Assembly (NCBI GenBank): GCA_902774265.1
Contig: CACYHR010000020.1
Coordinates: 62,001-126,000, forward strand
Origin: an uncultured Eubacteriales bacterium
GTDB lineage: Bacteria; Bacillota; Clostridia; Peptostreptococcales; Anaerovoracaceae
Length of the DNA stretch: 64,000 bases
Direction of reading: 5' to 3'
The position numbers and the translations under genes are program-made. Position 1 is the stretch's first letter; each line of letters starts with the position of its first letter. Below the pieces are notes generated by a model, which saw only the letters and a program-made list of their open reading frames with translations, did no database searches and was not told the origin of the DNA. Positions 53,401 through 61,780 of this stretch are shown in pieces.

Positions 53401-56400
53401 TCAGGCCTTCAACTGTCACATAGCTGTCAATGCCTTCTGTGTAAGTTCCTGCCGGCCCCTGCGTCTTGCCGTTATACACGTATGTCTTCGGTTTCGCGGT
53501 AATGATCAGTTCGGTCTGTATTTTTTCCCACACCGCTTCAAGTGTGATGTCGCTTAACACCTCTCTGCTGAAATCGTATTCCTTCTCAGTGCCCTTCAGT
53601 TTCCAGTAACGGAAGACATATCCTCCCCTGCGCGGATCGTCAGGTTTCCGGGCTCTTTCTCCGTCGGCAACTGTCTGCGCCTGAGGCATACCATCCGTAT
53701 CATCCTCCGAGACAAAAGTAACTGTATGCAGGTCTTTCCATAATGCCTTCACTTCAATATCGTCAGTGACAGTGATCTCCTGTCCCGGCTTTTTGGGTAC
53801 AGAAGCACTTGCACCGACGGTCACCATCCATTTGTCAAAGGTCATGCCCTCCGGCGGGGTGAATCTGCACGAAGGAAGCTCGTACTTCTCTCCGTCATTT
53901 ATTTTGACCGGCTGCATATCTCCTTTTCCGCCGTTTGGATCAAAGCGTATCGTATATTCAGACAGTTTCTTATGATAGTTACATATGACACAATGATCAC
54001 CGGCCTCGTTCCACTCGTGAGGTTCATCTTTTTCGCTTAGCTGCGTGCAATACAGGCAGCTAATGCGATGAGTTTTCTCTGTTGCGGTAATTATGCTGTT
54101 TTCATGGAGGCATGGCAATATAAGTGCATATCTGTTACTCTGACATGCTTTTACGCGATCCTCATACGGCGTATAAATAGCGGAATCTTCATCCTTGCCG
54201 GTATATACCGCTGCGCCTGGATTCAGCTCCAGTTTTCCGGTGGTACTGTTGCTTGTGCCGTGACCGATCGCGCGCGCTTTGCCGGCAGACGAGGAGGCAG
54301 CCACATATCCGCCGCTGATCTTTACATCGCCGCCTTTGCCCTTAAATCCGCCGCCGATGCCTGCGCCGCATTCGTCATCCGCAGCAGCACGGACAATAGT
54401 ACCTACCCATTGAAGAAACGCCGCGCCCGTCAGTCCGGGTTTGCCGTGCCCGCCTGCTTCAAATGCAGTGGCCATCCGGGTAAGCCGGTTCTGTGTATCT
54501 ACGCCTTCATCCTTTAACGCAGCAGCAACTACATAGCCGTTTTTGATAGTAACAGTGCCGCCATTGCCGCCTCTCCTGCCGCCGCCTATGCCCGCACCGC
54601 CGTTTTCAGCTATTGCGATAACGATGCCATCATAGATATCGATGATCCCGCCGTCATTCCTCGCGCCGGCGCCTATACCCGCGCCGCCGTAGCTTGTCGC
54701 TATCACCCGGCCGCCTTCTATTACAATGTGATGTTTCTGGTCCGCATACCGTCCTGCACCTATGCCCGCGCCGGATTCTACATCAGCCCTGCATACGGCC
54801 GTTATATCTCCGCCGTATATCTCTATACGCGGATTCTGGACATTGTTGCCGGCGCCTATACCAGCGCCGCAGGCTTCTGCATTGATCTTACCCCCGTGTA
54901 TAATGATCGGGCCGTAGCCAAAGTATTGATTTGTTGTCTTGTCAGTGCAGCCACCACCGATGGCTGCGCCGTCAACAGCCACTGCGTTTACAGTGCCGCC
55001 GTAAATCGTAATCTCAGACGAGCCGCTTTCGAAGCCGCTGCCTATACCCGCACCTGAATATTTGGAATTCGCTTCTACTAATCCGCCGTATATCAGGATC
55101 TTGCCGGCATTCTCACTTTTGCTTCCTCCGCCGATTGCCGCAGAATCGTTTCCGCCCCCTGCCGTTGCGCTGACGGATCCGCCGTGAAATTCAATAGTTC
55201 CGCCGTCCTTCTTTGAATCCGCTCCTATTGCCGCATCTGTGTATGATTGCGCTTCGAGAACGCCGGAATTATATCTCTGACCGCAGATCTGCAACCTGCT
55301 ATCGGATCCATTCACACGGATGCCTGTCTTCATGATCAGTTTTGAACTATCGCAGAGAACAAGGGTGACGTCCGCCCCCGGAGCAACGCCAATGCGGTTT
55401 TTGAATGTAGTTTCGCCACGGGCAACATAGATGCCGCTCTGAAGCTGTGTACTGCCGGCATCCTTCACATCAGACATGAGAGTATACTCATCCGTTTCGT
55501 TGTAAGTACTGACGACTTCTCTCCCATTCCATGACTTTACAGAATAGTTCACAAGATTTGCGCCTGTTACGAGCTTTGCCTCATTATTTATCAGGCGGAT
55601 AAGATATCCCTCATCGGAATCAAAAACAAACTGCGGATCTTTGTCCTGTCCGTTATACTTACTGTAACCGGATGTGATCACGCCGGTTTTTCCTGCAGCG
55701 GTCACACCAAGCACTGCGCCTTCTGTGAACGCGCCGGTAACGGTCATCGTCGGATGTTCCTTCCGCAGATATATATTATCTCCCTGCTTTGCGCTGTTGT
55801 TCTTAACTATCGGATTGCCGGATACATTCAATGTTCCGTTTTGCAGAATGGCGCCGCCCTGTCCATTGCTTTCTTCTCCCGGAGCTTTGTTCTCCTGTAT
55901 CTGACCTCCGGTCATCGTCATCGTTCCGTTATTATAGATACCGCCGCCATGGTAAGCGACAGCAGTATTATACGATATGATGCCGCCGGTCATCGTCAGT
56001 GTTCCGGTATTATGGATACCTCCGCCGCTTCTGCCGGCTCTGTTGCGCGTGATGGTACCGTTCTCAAGAATCAGAGTGCCCCTGTTTACGATGCCTCCGC
56101 CGTCTCCCAGATTGTTGCCGCCTGTTATTCGGCCTTTAAAACCGGTATGGGAATCCATTATTGTCAGAGTTCCGTTATTGACGATGACTGAGCCGTCAAA
56201 GCACGCATCGGCATTCCCGAGGCCGCGGTCAATGTTGCAGCCGTTCAGATTCAGCGTAAGCCTGACATCCGCAGGAACTGTCAAAGGACCATCACTCTCT
56301 CCGGCCGTCACAGAACGCCCCAGTATGATCTCCCCGCCTCTGTTTACTGCCGTCTGCAGCTGCTCCCAGGTATTGACCCGGGTCTGTTCACCATTCGCAT

Positions 56401-56500
56401 CTTTAGCGGCAAACGAAATAAGGCCATGATTATTCATCATAAGCATGGCGCTGAACAGGAATGTCAGAATACGCATTATGATGTGTTTGTTTCTGTCCAT
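50447..56500 (-). CDS. Giant secreted surface protein: beta-helix, InlB-type, MBG, helical and FN3-like domains
   Basis: About 2017 residues. A signal peptide comes first (ILTFLFSAMLMMNNHGLISFAA). Right-handed beta-helix repeats follow (about 60-290, with GGGIHNTGTLTMTGG steps). A second glycine-rich block (about 420-760) contains repeated AAIGGG/GAGIGAG steps. A CxxC module (CLHENS...CLYC...HCVIC) lies near 820-870, and two InlB/Flg_new-type repeats near 880-1000. Several MBG/Ig-like domains (about 1000-1660) include a near-duplicate pair of about 250 residues each. A Gly/Pro linker, a FIVAR-like helical region, and the Lys-rich FN3-like C-terminus (ending GKWSKVKKVKARK) complete it. No LPXTG. 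I chose the ATG at 56500 (AAGGAG/AAGGG upstream). A surface adhesin is the best inference. Confidence 0.88.
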   Translation of the reverse strand: MDRNKHIIMRILTFLFSAMLMMNNHGLISFAAKDANGEQTRVNTWEQLQTAVNRGGEIILGRSVTAGESDGPLTVPADVRLTLNLNGCNIDRGLGNADACFDGSVIVNNGTLTIMDSHTGFKGRITGGNNLGDGGGIVNRGTLILENGTITRNRAGRSGGGIHNTGTLTMTGGIISYNTAVAYHGGGIYNNGTMTMTGGQIQENKAPGEESNGQGGAILQNGTLNVSGNPIVKNNSAKQGDNIYLRKEHPTMTVTGAFTEGAVLGVTAAGKTGVITSGYSKYNGQDKDPQFVFDSDEGYLIRLINNEAKLVTGANLVNYSVKSWNGREVVSTYNETDEYTLMSDVKDAGSTQLQSGIYVARGETTFKNRIGVAPGADVTLVLCDSSKLIMKTGIRVNGSDSRLQICGQRYNSGVLEAQSYTDAAIGADSKKDGGTIEFHGGSVSATAGGGNDSAAIGGGSKSENAGKILIYGGLVEANSKYSGAGIGSGFESGSSEITIYGGTVNAVAVDGAAIGGGCTDKTTNQYFGYGPIIIHGGKINAEACGAGIGAGNNVQNPRIEIYGGDITAVCRADVESGAGIGAGRYADQKHHIVIEGGRVIATSYGGAGIGAGARNDGGIIDIYDGIVIAIAENGGAGIGGGRRGGNGGTVTIKNGYVVAAALKDEGVDTQNRLTRMATAFEAGGHGKPGLTGAAFLQWVGTIVRAAADDECGAGIGGGFKGKGGDVKISGGYVAASSSAGKARAIGHGTSNSTTGKLELNPGAAVYTGKDEDSAIYTPYEDRVKACQSNRYALILPCLHENSIITATEKTHRISCLYCTQLSEKDEPHEWNEAGDHCVICNYHKKLSEYTIRFDPNGGKGDMQPVKINDGEKYELPSCRFTPPEGMTFDKWMVTVGASASVPKKPGQEITVTDDIEVKALWKDLHTVTFVSEDDTDGMPQAQTVADGERARKPDDPRRGGYVFRYWKLKGTEKEYDFSREVLSDITLEAVWEKIQTELIITAKPKTYVYNGKTQGPAGTYTEGIDSYVTVEGLKSGDALTGITLSGAGTDAGEYEIAPSAAVISGNEGNYSEIIYRKGTLTITKAPNPVLIAANAAVTRGGNTVDLSKNVKDAVGDVSYSISGDTNGCTLDAGTGRLTSGDETGKCIVSVTVAESGNYLGTTKNITVSIEDKEIVPLKVTQKDAVYGRDPEEPVYTDADGNPVSTDGSAVNISYSGSSYGPSDDKPSDAGKYTVTVTIETSKKIYTGTASFEIVPKEVRVNADDKTKSFGDSDPVLTASISDADGKPAEAAGVTYTLSRISGENVGEYVIMPSGAVRQGNYFVTYRAGKLTVTQAPNPAVIITEAAVTRDGNKVDLSGNVKYAEGDVTYDISGEANGCTVDKNTGLFTSGNATGTCIVAVTVKGNANYLGTTKNITVSIKDKEIVPLKVTQGDSVYGDEPEDPVYTNQDGNQVIIPVGSTAEISYSGRSYGPSGDKPSDAGKYTVTVTIETNEKIYTGSAEFSIERKEVTVKAENDYKHYGDTDPELEADISVDGEIDSTVNVDYSLSRIPGENVGKYEIMPSGAVIQGNYSVGYLPGILTISPADEDKLGLRAAGYEGVYDGQIHNVEANVKITDGTIIEYSTDDGDTWSTEAPGIRDADEDEKNVLVRATNRNYRTATEKVRLIVKKAESVITKAPKANELSYTVSEQELVTAGEAVGGTMQYVLGKDPDIAPERGWNTTVPAATGAGTYCVWYRVAGDANHKDIDPLCLTVTIAGDPDPSGGGGGAGGGGDPADDDVLRVIDMINALPAPEAVEVRDEAAIIAAREAFDKLTEDQKKDPSLTQALKDKLKDCVAQLEAAKKNAEDHKAAAVVSEMIAAIPDDLAKSSKTKVRKAREAYEALNDSAKKFITKEELSKLERSEYYWAKVNAKAQKVKMKSVRAVKGRKALAKWRKNSNADGYQLAYSTGRKFTKKTTKMVTIKSSKTVKKTVSKLKAGRKYYFRLRPYTLLNNPATGKNVKICGKWSKVKKVKARK
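51880..53390. repeat. Tandem duplication of about 754 bp inside the giant gene
   Basis: The stretch from about 51880 to 52632 reappears at about 52633-53390. For example CGGTATATTTCCCCGCATC is present in both at an offset near 754 bases, with similar flanks. Each unit encodes one MBG-type plus one Ig-like domain. Synonymous differences show the duplication is not very recent; the borders are approximate. Confidence 0.65.
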
Positions 56501-56655
56501 ATCCCTTTTTTCTCCTTTTAGCAAGAGATTACTTCAAGAAGCTCATCTTTATCATCATCTTCTATCCGTCCGTATAGCGTTTTTCCCGTATGCTTTGCCG
56601 GTTTCTCTCAGCTCAATATCCGAATCAGCGCGCGTAGGTATGCGGTATCTCCGCA

Positions 56656-57663
56656 TCACCTGTCCCAGGCGTTACCTAATATGATGAAACGGCAAAAATC
56701 CATGTGTCGCTGTGCCATTGTTCCCGGGAAAAATCTGTCATCACTTTCGAGCGGTTCTATCAAATCAAAATACTTACCAAAGGTATCACGGAATTCGGCA
56801 CGCTGCTCAATCGTGATCTGAGGCATGCGTATCAGACTTATGCTAAGACCGAATGCATAAGACCAGAACAGATAACGCATATCCAGTCCGTAATTTATAC
56901 CCATATCTATACACTTGAAAAGGTCTTTTGTTCTTCTCATAACAGACTCAGGCGACAGCGGTCCGCCCAACTGAATTGCTGAAGAATGATTTACATAATA
57001 GACATACCCGATCAACCGGGGAAGAACGATTATCCTGTCTGCATAGTTAATGCATTTCACATTGAATTCACAGTCTTCACCTATCTCTGTCTCAGGGTTA
57101 AAGCGTATATGCCTGTTCTCTACCATATCGCGACTCAGCGCCTGAGTCCATAACGTAAGAGATGTGACTGTCAGGATGTCTCTGATGCCGGGATCTCCCT
57201 TAGTATATTCGATCAGCTCTTTTGTCTGATCGAATCTGACACGGAGATCGTAAATATCGATCACCGTGTTATCTTCAAGTTCTTTCCAGGCGCGGAACTT
57301 GCATATCTCTGCACCCGTCTCTTCCATTTTCTCTGTGACCTTTTCAATGCAGCACGGGGTCATACGATCATCCGAATCAAGGAAGAACAGATACTTGCCA
57401 TGTGCTCTTTCCAAAGCAAAATTCCTCGGACCGGATGCGGTACGGATATTGTTGTTGAGTTCATAGACTTTGATCGTGTCATAGTCTTCTGTTATCTTCA
57501 TCACACTCTCGAGATATCCGGGCTCAGAATTGTGAACGACGATGATCCACTCTATAGAATCTATTCCTATCGTCTGACTCAGCACAGAATCAAATGCTTT
57601 TCTGAACAATCTGAGATCCGTGTTATGAAACGGAGTTATGATCGTCGCCGGGAATCTGTTCAT
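56656..57663 (-). CDS. Glycosyltransferase family 2
   Basis: The 335-residue protein has the GT-A fold of family 2: FPATIITPFHNTDLRLFRKAFDSVL start, IIVVHNSEPGY, ASGPRNFALERAHGKYLFFLDSDDRMTP, where DSDD is the metal and nucleotide-sugar site, and the downstream EIGEDCEF acceptor-side motif. It is cytosolic and would transfer a sugar to a surface polymer or protein. Acceptor and donor are unknown. I chose the ATG at 57663 (MNRFPAT), 9 bases after GGAG; the ATG 9 bases earlier touches that site. It lies just upstream of the giant surface protein gene, so it might glycosylate that protein. Confidence 0.92.
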   Translation of the reverse strand: MNRFPATIITPFHNTDLRLFRKAFDSVLSQTIGIDSIEWIIVVHNSEPGYLESVMKITEDYDTIKVYELNNNIRTASGPRNFALERAHGKYLFFLDSDDRMTPCCIEKVTEKMEETGAEICKFRAWKELEDNTVIDIYDLRVRFDQTKELIEYTKGDPGIRDILTVTSLTLWTQALSRDMVENRHIRFNPETEIGEDCEFNVKCINYADRIIVLPRLIGYVYYVNHSSAIQLGGPLSPESVMRRTKDLFKCIDMGINYGLDMRYLFWSYAFGLSISLIRMPQITIEQRAEFRDTFGKYFDLIEPLESDDRFFPGTMAQRHMDFCRFIILGNAWDR

Positions 57664-57729
57664 TTCTATCATCTCCAGTACAGTCTTACTTTTTGCTCTG
57701 ATGTTTTATCAGTTTTCCGGACTCATCCT

Positions 57730-60015
57730 CTATATCCTGTTCTGTATTTGATAGAATCCGCATATTTTCTGCGGATCATTTTCTATGCTGTCCGCAGCCA
57801 GTTTTGCATACACAAACCATTCTTCTATATCCGGTTCCTGCTGAGCGTCAGTAAACGCGCCGAATCTCAATTCAACTTTATCGACAGTTTCTTTCTCGAT
57901 GAACACTGTCGACAGGAACTTCCGGAATACCTGCTCATAATCTTCCCGGTGAGGGCAATACAGCAGGAAGGTGTCGCCTCCCTTTCTGCAGCAGATTCCA
58001 CCGGTCCTTCTCGCCAGCTTTCTGAAGCTGCTGCCTATGCTGCGAAGAACAAGATCACCGAATTGTCTCCCGTGCTGCTCGTTAACGACGTAGAACTGAT
58101 TAATATCGCATACAACCGCATCGAGAGCGCGTCCTTCATGTTGCTGGTCATAGCGATCCACATACCTGATGAAATATTCATAATTGAGAAGTCCCGTCAG
58201 TTTATCATTCTGTGTATATCTGATAAGATCGCGGTTTTCAGACAGTTCGATACATTTGGCAATACGCGCCTTGATAATATCGATATCAGGGTAAGGTTTC
58301 GGAATGAAATCCATTGCACCGATTTTGAGGGAATCAAGTTCTGCATCCTGATCTATGGTCAGTACAACGACAGGGATAGACATAAGATCCTCATCGACCT
58401 GCATCTCTGTCAGCACCTCACGGCCGGACATGTTTGGCATATACAGATCGAGGAGAAGCAATGCAATATGATTCCTGTGCCGACGCAGCATCTCCATAGT
58501 TTCCAGGCCATCAGCAGCGTACAGGATATCATAGTCATCCTGAAGAAGATCTCCGAGCAGTTCACGATTGCTCTCAATATCATCTGCGATAAGAATATGC
58601 TTGCGTTCGTTCAATGCGATCAGTTTCTCAAAGTCCACATCACTGTCAGACTGCATGGATTCGTCTGCTCTGGTTACCGCTCCAAGACTCTTAAGCAGTT
58701 CCTTTTCTTTGTACATCGTTGAGTCAGCACGTTCGAATACTTCATGTATACAGTGATCCCGGCCCGGTTCATATTCTGCCAGACCGCCTGAGACTATGGC
58801 ATCATTTGTCATGATATTAGAAGATGATCTCTTGTGCAGTTTGTACATCAGCGCCCGTCTGTTCTCATAATCCCTTCCCGTCAGGACCACAACGAACTCA
58901 TCCCCGCCTACTCTGTAAACAGGACTGTGGGCGAAGATATCGCAGATCATTCTGCATGCTTTGCGAATATACTCATCTCCGGCTTTATGTCCTAAAGTAT
59001 CATTTATCACTTTAAGACCATTGACATCGCAAACAACGATTGCCAGTTCCCGGAGCGATCCTTCACTGATCTTCTCATCAAGTACGCTCTCCACCTCCAG
59101 ATAAGCGTGCTTGCTTTTGACACCGGTCAGGCCATCCTGGAATGCCTGAACATGTACATGCGCGATCTGTGTTTTGAGTTCCGACTGCATTGACTGGATC
59201 TGTTTCTCAATATCATCCATTGAAAAAGACTCATCTGAATGATCATGTGCAGAATGTTCCATTTCATCAGTCTCAGGGGCGTTGCCCATTTCCTGCATAA
59301 GCGTATTTGCCATATCATTCAGCTGACCGTGTATCGATCCGATACGTCTTTCGCTTTTTGTAATGATCGTAATGGCAATGCTTCCTCCTATCAGAAGTGA
59401 AAGCAATGATACTATCATTATTGTTCGTGTCAGATTGAGCAGCTGCCGGTCATACCATTCGGCGCTGAAATCTACTGCTATGATCCCCGCAACATCTCCT
59501 TTCGAATTGAACACCGGGCTGTATGCGCTGTAGAATTTACCCCACGCATCTTCATAGTACTTGTCGTCTGCTGCCGATTTGCCTTTGCTTGCACTGTATA
59601 AGGCGTCCGTATATACAATCGGCGATCCGAATTCTCCCGGATCCTCTACGGTAGGGTCTAATCCGAAAGTGAAAGTCCCGTCACCCATATCACGGATGCA
59701 GTATATATATTTCAGGTCAATACTATCCTGGAAATATGTCAGTGTCCGCATTATTGAATTATAGCCTTCGGTTCCTTCATCCTCAGGAGTAACATCCTGC
59801 AAAATGTCTCCGTCGACCATGGCAGCTGCTGTATTGGATACATCGAGCATCCTCGTCTGCATCAGTGTGATCATAGCGGATTTTGACTGGCTCATCAGCA
59901 GATATCCAAGGGACAGGTTTACCAAAAGCAGAAAACCGATCACCAGGATAAAATACTTTGAATTTGTTTTTGATGTGATCTTATCTTTCATTTTTATTCT
60001 TTCTTCCATTTTCAT
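57730..60015 (-). CDS. Membrane GGDEF-receiver-GGDEF protein
   Basis: About 761 residues. A first helix (YFILVIGFLLLVNLSLGYLLM) and a second near residue 225 (IMIVSLLSLLIGGSIAI) flank an extracellular sensor domain (KYIYCIRDMGDGTFTFGLDP...AVDFSAEWYD, Cache/PAS-like). A linker follows, then an intact GGDEF domain (DGLTGVKSKHAY, VCDVNGLKVINDTLGHKAGD, YRVGGDEFVVVL). A receiver domain comes next (ILIADDIESNRELL, LLLDLYMPNMSG, lysine in FIPKPY), then a second GGDEF domain with loop RKGGDTF, probably inactive. The receiver between two GGDEF domains allows phosphorylation control. The start is uncertain: ATGs at 60015, 60009 and 59991 all have weak sites. Confidence 0.9.
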   Translation of the reverse strand: MKMEERIKMKDKITSKTNSKYFILVIGFLLLVNLSLGYLLMSQSKSAMITLMQTRMLDVSNTAAAMVDGDILQDVTPEDEGTEGYNSIMRTLTYFQDSIDLKYIYCIRDMGDGTFTFGLDPTVEDPGEFGSPIVYTDALYSASKGKSAADDKYYEDAWGKFYSAYSPVFNSKGDVAGIIAVDFSAEWYDRQLLNLTRTIMIVSLLSLLIGGSIAITIITKSERRIGSIHGQLNDMANTLMQEMGNAPETDEMEHSAHDHSDESFSMDDIEKQIQSMQSELKTQIAHVHVQAFQDGLTGVKSKHAYLEVESVLDEKISEGSLRELAIVVCDVNGLKVINDTLGHKAGDEYIRKACRMICDIFAHSPVYRVGGDEFVVVLTGRDYENRRALMYKLHKRSSSNIMTNDAIVSGGLAEYEPGRDHCIHEVFERADSTMYKEKELLKSLGAVTRADESMQSDSDVDFEKLIALNERKHILIADDIESNRELLGDLLQDDYDILYAADGLETMEMLRRHRNHIALLLLDLYMPNMSGREVLTEMQVDEDLMSIPVVVLTIDQDAELDSLKIGAMDFIPKPYPDIDIIKARIAKCIELSENRDLIRYTQNDKLTGLLNYEYFIRYVDRYDQQHEGRALDAVVCDINQFYVVNEQHGRQFGDLVLRSIGSSFRKLARRTGGICCRKGGDTFLLYCPHREDYEQVFRKFLSTVFIEKETVDKVELRFGAFTDAQQEPDIEEWFVYAKLAADSIENDPQKICGFYQIQNRI

Positions 60016-60135
60016 CTCAGTCCCGACCAATGAAATCAGTTTTTTAAATTTGTTCAATTCTATCATATAAAGTATACATTTTTTATCCTGATTCAAAAAA
60101 GGTCCGGCATTTACTCACATCAGGTAATCAAAACA

Positions 60136-60151
60136 CCCTGCAAAAGCAGGG
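60136..60151 (-). terminator. Terminator of the hydrolase operon
   Basis: CCCTGC-aaaa-GCAGGG forms a short strong hairpin, followed on the minus strand by TGTTTTGATT. It lies 24 bases after the hydrolase stop. Confidence 0.8.
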
Positions 60152-60174
60152 CGCATGCTCTAAAACAAATTTTA

Positions 60175-61065
60175 TTAATGCTTTCTAAACCACTCCACTA
60201 TTTCATCAATAACTCTTTCGCTTTCCGGCAGATCCGGCCGTAAAACAGGAAAGGCATGAATGAGTTTCGGATCACTCCCCATATGGCGCAGGAAATGTTC
60301 AACTCCTTTGTTCCCCAGTTCACCTGCAAAATCCAGCGTGTATCTCTCAAGCATATCCGCCTTGCTGGTTATAAGATAGCAGGGCGGGATATTATATATG
60401 ATTTCCGGATGCTCAGGATTCGTGTACTCAGCCATCGTCTTGCTTCGCTCATCCCTTCCGTAAATGGAGCGGGATAAGAACCATCCGAGAGAATCCTTCC
60501 GTGTTGTATAAAACATTCCGCTGATAAGCCCCATCGCCTTGAAATTCATACGTGCAGGCTCATAGCCGATAGCCTTCTGCAGAGCCTCTGATTTTTTCAT
60601 CGCAGCAACATATGTTGCAAGATAAGCGCCTGCGCTCTCTGCAACCATGTATATCCTGGTAAAATCAACATCAAAATCCACCAGTTTTCTTCCGACGCAG
60701 TCCATACCTGCACATACATCATCAAACTGATCATAGACCCGAACATCCGGTATCAGCCGATATTCAAGAGAAAATACCAGATACCCCCTCTTCGCAAGCT
60801 GTCGGCAAAAGCCTACCGACAGATTCTTATTTCCGGATATCAGACCGCCGCCATGAATATTGACGATCACAGGAAGATCCGTGCCTTCAGGAAGCTTCGG
60901 TTCAAAGATATCCATCAGTAATTCCTTACCGGAACGATTCCTGTATGGAATATCTCTGTGCTCTTTTATCCCATCAGCCGGTATTTCTATCACATTACTG
61001 GTATCAAGCGATCTTTTCATAGTGCGCCGCACCTGACTCAATACCGCATTTTCTATCAAACCCAT
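60175..61065 (-). CDS. Alpha/beta hydrolase (esterase/lipase of the HSL/BD-FAE type)
   Basis: The 296-residue cytosolic protein has the oxyanion motif LPVIVNIHGGGLISG (about residue 72), the nucleophile elbow YMVAESAGAYLA (about 146), an Asp near ITSKADMLE and the His in KLIHAFPVL. This is the layout of hormone-sensitive-lipase-like esterases. The substrate is unknown. AGGTGG lies 7 bases before the ATG. It is the last gene of an operon, 11 bases after the FDBR-like gene. Confidence 0.9.
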   Translation of the reverse strand: MGLIENAVLSQVRRTMKRSLDTSNVIEIPADGIKEHRDIPYRNRSGKELLMDIFEPKLPEGTDLPVIVNIHGGGLISGNKNLSVGFCRQLAKRGYLVFSLEYRLIPDVRVYDQFDDVCAGMDCVGRKLVDFDVDFTRIYMVAESAGAYLATYVAAMKKSEALQKAIGYEPARMNFKAMGLISGMFYTTRKDSLGWFLSRSIYGRDERSKTMAEYTNPEHPEIIYNIPPCYLITSKADMLERYTLDFAGELGNKGVEHFLRHMGSDPKLIHAFPVLRPDLPESERVIDEIVEWFRKH

Positions 61066-61076
61066 ATTCTTACCAC

Positions 61077-61769
61077 CTAAACTCCGTACATATGGTTTCG
61101 GATAAGTCGTTCTGATATTTCCGAACCAAATAGTCTGGTAACCTGATCGACCGCAGGTCCGCCATGGCTGATAAGATTATCGGCGAATTCTCTCACTTTA
61201 TTCCGCTTTTGTTCTTTGTCACAGACTTCGGCCGTTTTGATCTGACTTACAAAAGTATGTATGTGCCTTGCGGCCGTCTCGTCCATACGTGCTGATATAT
61301 CAGATTTGTTTCCGGCTCTTAGTATGGATCTCCTTCCGGTTTTGTGATATGAACACGGATACAGTATCCGGTCATACCAATGTTCACCCGCTGATATGTA
61401 GTCTTCCATGTCTGAATCGCGGTCAGCAATGGCCCTGAATTCATCCAGATGGTGCCCGGGATACGTACTAAGCTGCGTATCATACAGCTCTGCGATCTGT
61501 GTGATCTTTCCCGGAACAATGACACGATCAAGATTGTAAAGCGGCATATCTTTATCAAATGAAGACAGAATGACAGTCTCCATTTTCATTAGTCCGAGCA
61601 TGGCATGCATTTCCATGATGCAAAGATGGCCTGCTCCCTGTACTTCATATGACTCAGTTGTAAAAACAAAACCTTTTGCCTTAAGATGCGCATCTTCCCC
61701 TATATCCATTCTGATAAGTTTATAATCACGCATCAGTTCTTCACTGATCATTCTGCCAAGTTTCTGCAT
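61077..61769 (-). CDS. Unknown protein, possibly related to ferredoxin-dependent bilin reductases
   Basis: The 230-residue soluble protein is not confidently recognised. Two segments recall the bilin reductase (FDBR) fold. One is the central HLCIMEMHAMLGLMKMETVI then DKDMPLYNLDRVIV, similar in pattern to the strand pair ending in LPxFGxDLV. The other is the C-terminal EQKRNKVREFADNL...VTRLFGSEISERLIRNHMYG, similar to the closing helices of FDBRs with xxFGxxWxxxxxxxxLFD. This is a pattern impression, not a search. It lies in the middle of an operon between a DUF1295 reductase-type membrane protein and a hydrolase. I chose the ATG at 61769, 7 bases after AAGGAG. Confidence 0.55.
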   Translation of the reverse strand: MQKLGRMISEELMRDYKLIRMDIGEDAHLKAKGFVFTTESYEVQGAGHLCIMEMHAMLGLMKMETVILSSFDKDMPLYNLDRVIVPGKITQIAELYDTQLSTYPGHHLDEFRAIADRDSDMEDYISAGEHWYDRILYPCSYHKTGRRSILRAGNKSDISARMDETAARHIHTFVSQIKTAEVCDKEQKRNKVREFADNLISHGGPAVDQVTRLFGSEISERLIRNHMYGV

Positions 61770-61780
61770 ATCCATTCTCC

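Noticed and set aside
57400..58722. Plus-strand open frame of 440 codons
   Set aside because: It lies opposite the GT2 gene and the GGDEF-REC-GGDEF gene, which have clear motifs. The product has no recognisable domain and no ribosome site.
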